Part shown: piece after piece, positions 27,420 through 35,749 of the stretch
Numbering within the stretch: position 1 is the first letter of the stretch
How the letters are laid out: the number at the start of each line of letters is the position of its first letter
Source of the DNA: Haloarcula regularis
GTDB taxonomy: Archaea > Halobacteriota > Halobacteria > Halobacteriales > Haloarculaceae
Direction of reading: 5' to 3'
NCBI RefSeq assembly: GCF_029338315.1
Contig: NZ_CP119794.1
Location: forward strand, 3,286,001-3,350,000
DNA length: 64,000 bases
Translations under genes and position numbers: made by a program
The notes under the pieces: model-generated
Seen by the model: the letters and a program-made list of their open reading frames with translations, nothing else
Database searches by the model: none
What the model was told of the DNA's origin: nothing

Positions 27420-28457
27420 CTATACCTTGACCATGACCTTGATCGCCTCTCGCTCGTCCATCGCCCGGTAGCCCTCCGGCACGCCCTGGAGGTCGACGGT
27501 CTTCGTGAATATCGGCGCGGGGTCGAGCACGCCCTGCAGGACGTCGTCCATCAGGTCCTCGACGTAGGCCCGGACGGGGGCGACGCCGCCGGCCAGCGTG
27601 ATGTTGTCGCTGAACAGCGAGTACATGAGGTCGCCACCCTCGACGCCGTAGGGGACGCCGACGTAGCCGATGGTCCCGCCTGGCCGGCAGATGTCGACGG
27701 CCGTCTCCATCGCGGACTGGGCCCCGACACACTCCAGGACGTGGTCGACGCCGCCGGCGGTCAGCTCCGCTACCTCCCGGGCGGCCTCGTCGCCCCGACT
27801 GGAGACGAGGTCGGTGGCGCCGAACTCCGCGGCCAGTTCGAGGCGGTCCTCGTGGTGACCCACGGCGACGATGCGGTTCGCGCCGAGGCGCTGGGCCGCG
27901 AGCACGCCACAGAGGCCGACCGCGCCGTCGCCGACCACCGCGCAGGTGCTCCCCCGTTCGACGCCCGCGCTGACCGCCGCGTGGTGGCCCGTACACATCA
28001 CGTCGGTCAGCGGGAGCAGCGACTCGAGCATGTCCTCGTCGTCGGCGTGGCGGTCGGGCACCCGGACGAGCGTCCCGTCGGCGTACGGGACGCGGACCTG
28101 CTCGCCCTGCGCGCCGTCGTGTTCGCCGCCCCACCCTTCGTCCTCGACGCAGGAGGTGTAGATGCCCTTTCGACAGGGCCCGCACTCGCCACAGCTGATG
28201 GCAAAGGGCGAGAGGACGCGGTCGCCGGGGTCGACCGAGTCGACGTCGTCGCCCACCGCCTCGACGATGCCCATCGGTTCGTGGCCGGTTCGCCACCCCT
28301 CCTCGTACTCCTTCTCGCCGCGGTAGAACCAGAGGTCCGACCCGCAGACGGCGGTGTGTGTGATCCGAACGACGGCGTCGGTCGGTGCCTCGAGTTCCGG
28401 GTCGGGGACTTCCTCGACGCGGACGTCTCGCGTGCCGTGGTAGACTGTCGCTTGCAT
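27420..28457 (-). CDS. Zinc-dependent alcohol dehydrogenase (MDR family)
   Basis: A 345-residue medium-chain dehydrogenase. The catalytic zinc site is Cys38 in TAVCGSDL with GHEPMG, and the structural zinc loop is CGECGPCRKGIYTSC (about residues 92-106). The Rossmann motif is VVGDGAVGLCGV. The subgroup (VYHGTRDVRVEEVPDPEL start, PLTDVMCTGHHAAV) resembles formaldehyde/threonine-type dehydrogenases of haloarchaea, but the substrate cannot be read from sequence. ATG 28457 is the standard start; the long upstream extension to 28667 is spurious. It is divergent from the rhomboid gene, with 110 bases between. Confidence 0.88.
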   Translation of the reverse strand: MQATVYHGTRDVRVEEVPDPELEAPTDAVVRITHTAVCGSDLWFYRGEKEYEEGWRTGHEPMGIVEAVGDDVDSVDPGDRVLSPFAISCGECGPCRKGIYTSCVEDEGWGGEHDGAQGEQVRVPYADGTLVRVPDRHADDEDMLESLLPLTDVMCTGHHAAVSAGVERGSTCAVVGDGAVGLCGVLAAQRLGANRIVAVGHHEDRLELAAEFGATDLVSSRGDEAAREVAELTAGGVDHVLECVGAQSAMETAVDICRPGGTIGYVGVPYGVEGGDLMYSLFSDNITLAGGVAPVRAYVEDLMDDVLQGVLDPAPIFTKTVDLQGVPEGYRAMDEREAIKVMVKV

Positions 28458-28567
28458 CGCTCGCCCCTTCGACGCGGGGCCACAACACGCCACCTCGCCA
28501 CGGTCGTTCGTGCCAGCGACCCGCACAAACACAACCCCTTTTGTCCCGTCCCCACTACACTCGCCCA

Positions 28568-29518
28568 ATGGCGAAGTGCGACGTGTGTGGGAAGTCGGAA
28601 AGTATGCCCTACCAGTGTGGGCACTGTGGCGGGACGTACTGTGGGGAACACCGACTGCCCGAGGCACACGACTGTCCGGGGCTGGACAACTGGGGCGACC
28701 CCGGCGGCGTATTCGACAGCGGGTTCGACGACACCGTGACGACCGGCGGGGCCAGCCAGTCGGGCGGGCTGGCCGACCGCATCGGACTCGACACCGGCCC
28801 GGGCGGCGTCTTCGGCTACTTCCGCGGGAACATGACCTACGTGTTCCTGGCGCTGATGGCCATCACCTTCATCGCCGAACAGGTCGTCGGCCAGCTGGTC
28901 GGCATCTCGAACCCCGTCTTCTACTCGCAATCCGAACTCTGGCGCGCCATCTTCCTGCTGCACCCGGACAACCTCCTGTACGTCTGGACGTGGGTGACCG
29001 CTATCTTCGCCCACGACCCGGCGGGATTCTACCACATCCTCGGGAACGGCATCGTCATCTACTTCTTCGGCCGGCTGGTCGAACAACAGCTGGGCTCGAA
29101 GCGGTTCACCGTCTTCTTCCTGGCCGCGGGGATGCTGGCGGGACTGGGACAGGTCCTGTTGCAGCTGGTCCAGGGTGCCAGTTACGGCGTCCTGGGTGCG
29201 AGCGGGGCCGCGCTGGCCATCCTCGGCTTCCTGACCGTGCTGAATCCGGACCTGCGGGTGTACCTCTACTTCCTCATCCCGGTGCCGATCTGGGCCATCA
29301 CCGGGTTCTACCTGCTGGCGAGCGTCTTCGGGATGCTCTCGCCCGGCAGCGTCGGACTCCTCGGGGGCAACGTCGCCCACACGGCCCACCTCATCGGCCT
29401 GGCCATCGGCCTCTGGTACGGCAACATGTTCAAGAGTCGGGCGCGCGTCCCCCAGTCGCTCCAGTTCGGCGGCGGCGGACCGGGTGGCCCAGGTGGTCCC
29501 GGCCGCCGTCGTCCCTGA
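28568..29518 (+). CDS. Rhomboid protease with N-terminal AN1 zinc finger
   Basis: A 316-residue intramembrane serine protease. Residues 1-40 form an AN1-type zinc finger (CDVCGKSE, CGHCGGTYC, EHRLPEAHDC). After a flexible linker come about seven membrane helices. The rhomboid dyad is Ser in VLGASGAALA (about residue 216) and His in NVAHTAHLIG (about 273); HILGN is the L1-region motif. The C-terminal tail is Gly/Pro-rich and ends RRRP. The fusion of AN1 finger and rhomboid is typical of haloarchaea. It is followed three bases later by endonuclease V. Confidence 0.93.
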   Translation: MAKCDVCGKSESMPYQCGHCGGTYCGEHRLPEAHDCPGLDNWGDPGGVFDSGFDDTVTTGGASQSGGLADRIGLDTGPGGVFGYFRGNMTYVFLALMAITFIAEQVVGQLVGISNPVFYSQSELWRAIFLLHPDNLLYVWTWVTAIFAHDPAGFYHILGNGIVIYFFGRLVEQQLGSKRFTVFFLAAGMLAGLGQVLLQLVQGASYGVLGASGAALAILGFLTVLNPDLRVYLYFLIPVPIWAITGFYLLASVFGMLSPGSVGLLGGNVAHTAHLIGLAIGLWYGNMFKSRARVPQSLQFGGGGPGGPGGPGRRRP

Positions 29519-29521
29519 CTG

Positions 29522-30329
29522 ATGGACCCAGTCCGCCCCGAGTTCGTCCCGGACCCGTCGCTCTCGCGCGCGGAGATGGAGGCCCTCCAGCGCGACATCG
29601 CGGCGGCGGCCGTCTTCGAGGACGCCCTCCCGTTCGACGTCGCCTCGTTGCGGACCGAGAGCGACCAGCGCACGCTGGGGGACGACCCCGGAGAGGACAC
29701 CGACGAGGTGCCGCTGGTCGCCGGCGTCGACCAGGCCTTCGTCGGCGACCGGGCCGTCTCGGCCGTCGTCGTCCTGCGGGACGGCGCCGTGGTCGAGGAG
29801 GTGACGGCCGTCGCCCCCGCGGCCATCCCCTACATCCCCGGGCTGCTCTCCTTTCGCGAAGGCGGGGCCATCCTCGCGGCGTTCGAACAGCTGGACCACG
29901 AGCCGGACGTCGTCCTCGTCGACGGCAGCGGGCGCATCCACTTCCGCGAGGCGGGCCTGGCGACACATATCGGCGTCACGCTCGACGTGCCGACGGTCGG
30001 CGTCGCGAAGAACCTGCTCTGTGGCCGGCCGCGGACCTCGCTAGACCGGAAAGCTCTCGGTCGGCGAGCGGGTGGCCATCGAGGCCGACGCCGACGTCGA
30101 GACGGCCGCCGCGGGGACGGTCATCGGCTACGCCGTCCAGACCCGCCAGTACGACTCGCCCAACCGCCACATCAACCCGCTCGTCGTGAGCCCGGGCCAC
30201 CGGGTGAGCGCGGCGACGGCGGCCGACCTCGTCCTGGCGATGGCCACCGACTACAAGTTGCCCGAGCCGACCCGCCTGGCCGACAGCGCGGCCGACGCGG
30301 CACGGGACCGCGTCGAGACGGGTGAGTGA
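29522..30329 (+). CDS. nfi: Endonuclease V (frameshifted as given)
   Basis: Endonuclease V nicks DNA 3' to deaminated bases such as hypoxanthine. The protein of about 269 residues has the family core: [19 protein letters not shown] (catalytic Asp), the [12 protein letters not shown] motif (about residues 102-113) that contacts the base, and [10 protein letters not shown] (second acid). The frame breaks within 30038-30062; restoring GC in AAAGCTC (to AAAGCGCTC) joins [17 protein letters not shown] to the second frame, which ends at 30329 after [19 protein letters not shown] 29522 follows the rhomboid stop by three bases. I regard it as a functional gene with a sequence error. Confidence 0.88.
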
Positions 30330-30640
30330 GCGGTCCCCGCTCGACAAGCGGCGACTAACTATGCCCCTCGACCGTCTCGATGACGGCAGATGGCCACGCT
30401 CGCTCGGACCGGCGACGGGTGCGTCACGACGGGACGCCCGCCGGCGTCGCCGTCGCCACTCACGTCACCGGCCGGGCACGCGAAACTGACGGACGCCGTC
30501 GTCCCGTCGCCGGCTGAAGGTCCTGCGGGTCGGTCGATGTCGTACCGGCCGGGGGATACCTTCAGGTCGCTGGACGCCGTCGTGACGACACCAGCTCGCG
30601 GCCGGCACCGGCGTCCGTCGACGGCCGACGAGGTGAGCCC
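30330..30640. other. 311-bp stretch without a supported gene
   Basis: I find no recognisable protein here. A 90-codon frame at 30390-30662 and a 46-codon frame from ATG 30380 have no family resemblance and shadow-like composition. If the sequence is damaged here as elsewhere, a small gene could be hidden. The beta-sandwich gene starts at its end. Confidence 0.4.
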
Positions 30641-32203
30641 ATGGTATCCGACCAAGAGATAGAGACGAGCGCGCGACGCATCACCCGTTCGCGAGACGGC
30701 GACGGTCGCCCCCGGAGCGGAACTGCTGTTCGAAGTCGGCGTCCCCGAGTCCGTCGCGGGCCGGGCCGGGACGCGCTGGACGGTTGACGGCCGGGAGGCG
30801 ACCGACGTCGGGCCGCTCCACGACGAGTACCTGCACAACGGGATGGACTTCCTCCGGCGGACCTTCGAGTCGCCGGGCGAACACGAGGTGACCGCCGTCG
30901 TCGTCGACGAGGCCGGCGCGGCGGTCGATACGGTCGCCTGGACCGTCACCGTCGCCGACGGCGGGAGCCGGGCGCCGGTCCTCGAGCGGCCGACCGCGGT
31001 CCAGGAGGTGACCTACGCCGACGACACCGACGCCGTCGACCTGACGATATTGGTGCGGGACGACGACGCCGACCTCCACCGGACGGTGTGGTTCCTGCGG
31101 GGCGGCGACGTCTACCTGGGGTCGACGTCCGTCCAGGGCGACCGGGACACGGCCTCGCTGTCGGTCTCGACGTTCTGTGATTACTGTCGCGTGTTCGTCC
31201 TGCTCGTCGACGAGAACGGCGCCGTCCGCTCGACCGCGCCGTACTACTTCCACCGCGTCGCGGACGCGAGCCCCGAGGCCATCGGCGTCGACCAGACGCT
31301 GGTCGTCCGGAGCGACGACGGCGATCGGGTCTTCTACGAGTTCGAGGTCAGCGGCACCCTCGCCTACGGCGCCGCCGGCGACGAACCGGCCCACCCGGAG
31401 TTCATCGAGGGCGCCCGCGCCCGCGGCTCCGTCGAGGGGACCAGCGAGGACGTCTTCACGTTTACCGGCGAGCTCACCGACTTCCGGACCGAGGGCCCCG
31501 CCGTCGTGACGGTCGACGACGATCGGGTCGACCTCTCGGTGTTCGACGACGGTCGGCTGGACCTCTCGGTGTTCGACGCCGACCTGCGGCCGGACTCCGC
31601 CGCCGGCACGGATTCCGAGGTCCACGACCTGGTCGTCGAGAGCACCGGCGACGAACGGGCGGAGTACGCGCTCGCTGTCAGTGGCGACCTCGAGTACGGC
31701 GACGACGAACGGACCGACCCGTTCCCCGGGACCGTGACGGGGCGACCGCGAACGGGGCCGTCGCCGACGGCGAGCGGGACCGGTATCAGTTCACGGGCGA
31801 GGTGATCGAGTGCTCGGTCGTCGGCCCGGCGACCGTTCACATCGACGGTAAGGTCGTGACCAGCGCGGCCGCGTCGGCCCGGCAATCCGACGACGGTGCG
31901 GCGGCCACCATCCAGTTCGTGGAGTCGGACGTGTCGGTCGAACGCGGCGCCGATATCGAACTGCAGGGACTCGTTCGCAACGAGGGGGACGCGGCCGGCG
32001 AGCGACGGGTGTGGACCAGTCTGACCGGCCCGGACGTGCTGCAGCTCCGGCGGGACCTGGTCGTCGACCTGGACCCGGACGAACTGCAGTTCGTGGATCT
32101 CGAGCCATACGGCACCGCGGCCCTCCCGCCGGGCGAGTACACGTTCTCGGCCACCACCGGGGACGACACGGCCTCGACGCCCGTCACCGTCGAGTCCGAC
32201 TGA
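30641..32203 (+). CDS. Beta-sandwich protein with PKD-like domain and two haloarchaeal surface-type repeats (frameshifted twice)
   Basis: Assembled from three frames: MVSDQEIETSARRITRS, then from about 30690 ETATVAPGAELLFEVG to about 31735, then to 32203. Repairing GC at 30689-30696 and one G at 31733-31737 gives a multiple of three and about 520 residues. A PKD-like domain (about 20-100) precedes two copies of a module seen in secreted haloarchaeal enzymes: YEFEVSGTLAYG with FTFTGELTDF and ending TVDDDRV, and EYALAVSGDLEYG with YQFTGEVIE and ending HIDGKVV. A C-terminal CARDB-like domain ends TPVTVESD. No signal peptide or anchor is visible, which is odd for such modules; the true N-terminus may lie upstream. 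Confidence 0.6.
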
Positions 32204-32252
32204 CCGTCCTGACAACGTATAACTGCCCGGGGTGTGTTCGCCCAGACGACAC

Positions 32253-33072
32253 ATGGCGAAGACGGTGCTGATAACGGGCGCGTCCTCCGGAATCGGGCGA
32301 GCGACTGCCGAGGCCTTCCTGGCCGACGACTGGACGGTCTGGGCGACCGCACGCGACGAATCGGACCTGACGGACCTGCCCGACGGATGCGTGACCGCCG
32401 AGCTCGACGTGACAAACGCCCGCGAGTGCGAACGCGTCGTCGAGGACCTCGTCGACGCCGAGCGGCGCGTCGACTGTCTGGTGAACAACGCCGGCTACGG
32501 CCAGTTCGGTGCCGTCGAGGACGTCTCGACGGAGGCGGTCGGGGACCAGTTCGACGTCAACCTCTTTGGCCCCCACCGGCTGATACGCGAGGTGCTCCCG
32601 CACATGCGGGCCCGCGAGAACGGGACTGTCGTCACCCTCTCCGACGTCGCCGGGAAAGCTCGCGCTGCCCAGCCAGGGCGTCTACGCCGCCTCGAAACAC
32701 GCGGTCGAGGGGCTCCACGACGCGCTCCGCGCGGAGGTCGCCCAGTACGATGTCGACGTGGTGCTCGTCGAACCCGGCCCCGTCGAGACTGGATTCGAGG
32801 AGCGGGCCGTCGCGGAGCGCGAGGCGACCGACGCGACGGGAGCCTACGACTGGCTCTACGAGGCCGCAGACGACGCCCGGCTCTCGGGGGTCACCGACGC
32901 CTTCGCCGTCTCGCCGGAGGCGGTGGCGCTGACGGTCCGCGATGCGGCCAACGCCAGCGACCCGCGGCCGCGCTACCCCGTCGGCGAGGCGGCCCGCGTC
33001 CTGCTCCTGGCCCGGTACCTCCCGCCGCGCTGGCGAGACGCCGCCGTCGACGTCGTCCGGAAGTTCGTCTGA
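32253..33072 (+). CDS. Short-chain dehydrogenase/reductase (frameshifted as given)
   Basis: An SDR oxidoreductase of about 272 residues. The NAD(P) motif is TGASSGIG (residues 8-15), NNAGYGQFG is the structural motif, and the catalytic Tyr-Lys pair is in GVYAASKHAVEG (YxxxK). The first frame loses sense at 32653-32662; adding GC to AAAGCTCG (AAAGCGCTCG) reads on into the second frame. After the active site come VVLVEPGPVETGF and a C-terminal region typical of the classical retinol-dehydrogenase-like subgroup. The substrate is unknown. Its TGA is two bases before the glycerate kinase ATG, so they form an operon. Confidence 0.88.
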
Positions 33073-33074
33073 CC

Positions 33075-34391
33075 ATGATTCGTGACTACGACACACTCGC
33101 TCGCTCGCCCGCCCACGACTGCGCGCTGGACTGCCTCGAGGCCGGCATCGAGGCCGCACAGCCCCGGACCGTCGTCGCCGAGACGGTCCAGCGCACGGGC
33201 GAGCAACTGCGTATCGACGACGCCGTCTACGACCTCGAGGCCTACGAGCGCGTCGTCGTCCTCGGCGGTGGGAAGGCCGCCGCCCAGGTCGCACGCGAAC
33301 TCGAGGCCATCCTCGGCGACGCGCTCACGGGGGGCGTCGTCGTCACCGACGACCCCGAGGCCTGCGATCGCGTGACCGTCCGCGAGGGGGACCACCCGGT
33401 CCCCAGCCAGCGCGGCGTCGAGGGGGCCGAGGCCGTCCTCGAACAGGCCCGAGCCGCCGACGAGTCGACGCTGGTGCTGGCCGTCATCACCGGCGGGGGG
33501 AGCGCGCTCCTGCCGGCACCGGCCGAGGCGGTGGGCCTCGAGGCGCTCCAGTCGGTCACCGACGCGCTGCTCTCCTCCGGGGCGACCATCGACGAGATAA
33601 ACGCCGTCCGAAAGCACTGCTCGCGGCTGAAAGGCGGGCGACTCGCCGCGGCGGCCGCACCGGCGACGGTGGCGACGCTGGTCTTCTCAGACGTCGTCGG
33701 CGACGACCTCTCGGTCATCGCCAGCGGCCCCACCGTCCCCGACGAGACGACCTTCGCCGACGCGCTGGCGGTCCTGGACCGGTACGACATCGACGCGCCA
33801 GCGGTCCGCGACTACCTGACGGCCGGTGTCGACGGGGACGTCTCAGAGACACCCTCGCCGGGCGACCCCGCGTTCGACCGCGTCTCGACACACATCCTGG
33901 CGGACGCCTGGACGGCACTCGAAGCGGCCCGGTCGACGGCCCGAGAGCGTGGCTACGAGACGATGGTCCTCTCCTCACGACTCCGGGGCGAGGCCCGCGA
34001 GGCCGGCCTGGCCCACCTCGCGGTGGCCGAGGAGGTGGTCGCGACCGGCAACCCCGTCGAGCCGCCCGCCGTCGTCCTCTCGGGCGGCGAACTGACCGTG
34101 ACGGTCAGGGGGGACGGCGAGGGCGGTCCCAACCAGGAGTTCGCGCTCGCGGGCGCCATCGACCTGCCGCCCGGGGCCGTCCTCGCCGCCGTGGACACCG
34201 ACGGCCGCGACGGGGCGAGCGACGCGGCCGGTGCCATCGTCGACAGCGAGACGGTCACCGACACGGCGGCCGCCCGGGACGCGCTGGACGACAACGACGC
34301 CGGCGGCTACCTCGCGGGCCGGGACGCCCGCATCGTCACCGGCCGGACCGGGACGAACGTCAACGACCTGCGCGTGCTGGTGGTCGACTAG
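33075..34391 (+). CDS. gckA: Glycerate 2-kinase (MOFRL/GckA family)
   Basis: A 438-residue kinase that phosphorylates D-glycerate to 2-phosphoglycerate, linking sugar or serine breakdown to lower glycolysis. Family motifs are VLGGGKAAAQVA (about 54-65), the nucleotide-related ITGGGSALLPAP (about 140-151), INAVRKHCSRLKGGRLA (about 175-191), FSDVVGDDLSVIASGPT and the C-terminal MOFRL signature with NQEFALAGA and AVDTDGRDGASDAAGA. It starts two bases after the SDR stop. Its TAG shares CTAG 34388-34391 with the convergent ArsA/Get3 gene. Sequence intact. Confidence 0.93.
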   Translation: MIRDYDTLARSPAHDCALDCLEAGIEAAQPRTVVAETVQRTGEQLRIDDAVYDLEAYERVVVLGGGKAAAQVARELEAILGDALTGGVVVTDDPEACDRVTVREGDHPVPSQRGVEGAEAVLEQARAADESTLVLAVITGGGSALLPAPAEAVGLEALQSVTDALLSSGATIDEINAVRKHCSRLKGGRLAAAAAPATVATLVFSDVVGDDLSVIASGPTVPDETTFADALAVLDRYDIDAPAVRDYLTAGVDGDVSETPSPGDPAFDRVSTHILADAWTALEAARSTARERGYETMVLSSRLRGEAREAGLAHLAVAEEVVATGNPVEPPAVVLSGGELTVTVRGDGEGGPNQEFALAGAIDLPPGAVLAAVDTDGRDGASDAAGAIVDSETVTDTAAARDALDDNDAGGYLAGRDARIVTGRTGTNVNDLRVLVVD

Positions 34392-35452
34392 TCGAGACAG
34401 GCGGCGACCACCGACAGCAACCGCTCGCCGTGGACCTCCTCGGCAAGCAGCGGCACCCGGCGGACCTCGTGGCCCCGGAACAGGTCCTGCGAGCGCCGGA
34501 GCGCCTCCTGCTGGACGTCCCAGCGCCGGGCACAGAACGAGCAGTCGGCGTGGTTGGGCCCCTCGATGTCGACGTCCTCGCCCAGGATCTCTTTCGGGTC
34601 CTGCATCAGGCGGTTGACGACGACGGTGCCGACGGGGATGCCGAAGGCCTCGAGCTGGTCGAGCAGCCGCTCGGACTCGACGACCGACAGCTCCTCGGGG
34701 ACCATGACCACCCGGAAGTCGGTCTTGGTGGGGTCCCGAAGGACCGCCCGCAGGTGTTCGATGCGGTCGCTCAGCTCCCGCAGGTCCTCGATGCCCGCCT
34801 CGGGGTCGACGTCCTCGTCGTCACCGAACATCCCGGTGAGGTTGCCGAGCATCCCGGAGAACCGCTCCCGAAGCTGCAGAATCTTCCCGACCATCGAGTC
34901 CATCGTCTCCGGGAGTTCCAGCAGCCGGAGCGTGTGACCGGTCGGCGCCGTGTCGATGACGACGCGGTCGAACCGGTCGTCGTCGACGTACTCCAGCAGG
35001 AGGCGCATCGCCGCGGCCTCGTCGGCCCCGGGCATCGATCCCCCGAGGAGGCCGTCCTCGCCGGCCACGGGATCGTCGCCCCCGGGTCCGCCGGGCATCC
35101 CCTCGCCGCCCAGCAGCTCGCCGAGGCCGCCGAGGGCGCCCTCTTCCATCCCGAGGGGTCCCTCGCCCATCGCGGCCTCGGGGTCGATCTCGGCGGCAAA
35201 GAGTGGGACGTCCTCCCGTATCCGGGTCGGCGTCGCCGCAATCTCCGTCTCGAGCGTGTCGGACAGCGAGTGGGCGGGGTCCGTCGAGACGACGAGCGTC
35301 TTCGTCCCGTCGCGCGCGGACGCGAGCGCCGTCGCGGCCGCACACGTCGTCTTCCCGACGCCCCCCTTCCCGCCGTAGAGCACGTAGTCTGGGGCGTCGA
35401 TACCATCCGGTGGTGCCACCTGGTCGACTGCCTCGACGTCGAGGTCGGTCAT
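34388..35452 (-). CDS. ArsA/Get3-type ATPase
   Basis: A 354-residue P-loop ATPase of the ArsA/GET3/TRC40 family. The deviant Walker A is [10 protein letters not shown] (residues 27-36); the switch motif STDPAHSLSDT, VVIDTAPTGHTLRLLELP and the CSFC pair (about residue 313), which binds the dimer zinc in Get3, are all present. A Gly/Met-rich insert (about 105-140, LGGLGELLGGEGMPGGPGG) resembles the client-binding helical region. It likely targets tail-anchored membrane proteins. ATG 35452 fits. It shares its stop tetranucleotide with the glycerate kinase and follows the small zinc finger by 51 bases. Confidence 0.92.
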   Translation of the reverse strand: MTDLDVEAVDQVAPPDGIDAPDYVLYGGKGGVGKTTCAAATALASARDGTKTLVVSTDPAHSLSDTLETEIAATPTRIREDVPLFAAEIDPEAAMGEGPLGMEEGALGGLGELLGGEGMPGGPGGDDPVAGEDGLLGGSMPGADEAAAMRLLLEYVDDDRFDRVVIDTAPTGHTLRLLELPETMDSMVGKILQLRERFSGMLGNLTGMFGDDEDVDPEAGIEDLRELSDRIEHLRAVLRDPTKTDFRVVMVPEELSVVESERLLDQLEAFGIPVGTVVVNRLMQDPKEILGEDVDIEGPNHADCSFCARRWDVQQEALRRSQDLFRGHEVRRVPLLAEEVHGERLLSVVAACLD

Positions 35453-35503
35453 AGCCGTGGCTACGGTCGGCCGGCCTTGAGTACTTCCCGAAAACGTCTC
35501 CCG

Positions 35504-35665
35504 CTACTGGCGCGACGACCGCGCCTCGCGAACGTCCGCGCCGTCCCGGAGTTTGTCCTCACAGTTCGGGCAGACCCGCGGCCCCTGTGACTCGACTGCT
35601 TCTGGCGTAAAGACCCGTACGTACTGCTCGGTGACGAAGTTTCCGCAGTTCTGGCACTCGGGCAT
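35504..35665 (-). CDS. 53-residue zinc-finger micro-protein (DUF7563-like)
   Basis: ATG 35665 opens a 53-residue frame: MPECQNCGNFVTEQYVRVF, a middle part, then RVCPNCEDKLRDGADVR and the end ARSSRQ at the TAG of 35504-35506. The two CxxC pairs (residues 4-7 and about 32-35) would bind one zinc. Upstream on the minus strand is an AT-rich promoter with TTTATC about 25-30 bases before the ATG. Micro zinc proteins like this are frequent and important regulators in haloarchaea, but this one is uncharacterised. The DUF number is by recall. Confidence 0.78.
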   Translation of the reverse strand: MPECQNCGNFVTEQYVRVFTPEAVESQGPRVCPNCEDKLRDGADVREARSSRQ

Positions 35666-35749
35666 CCTCAGATAAAGGTAATTAGTCGGATAAATGTCTT
35701 TTGTTGCCTACGAAATGAACCGGTACCTCGACAGTAGTTGTGTCGGTCC

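Noticed and set aside
26734..28488. A 584-codon minus-strand frame
   Set aside because: It shadows the REC-PAS gene and is out of frame with the alcohol dehydrogenase, whose motifs lie in another frame.
30380..30662. Possible small genes before the beta-sandwich protein
   Set aside because: Neither the 46-codon nor the 90-codon frame has family resemblance or acidic composition; noted only as an unexplained stretch.
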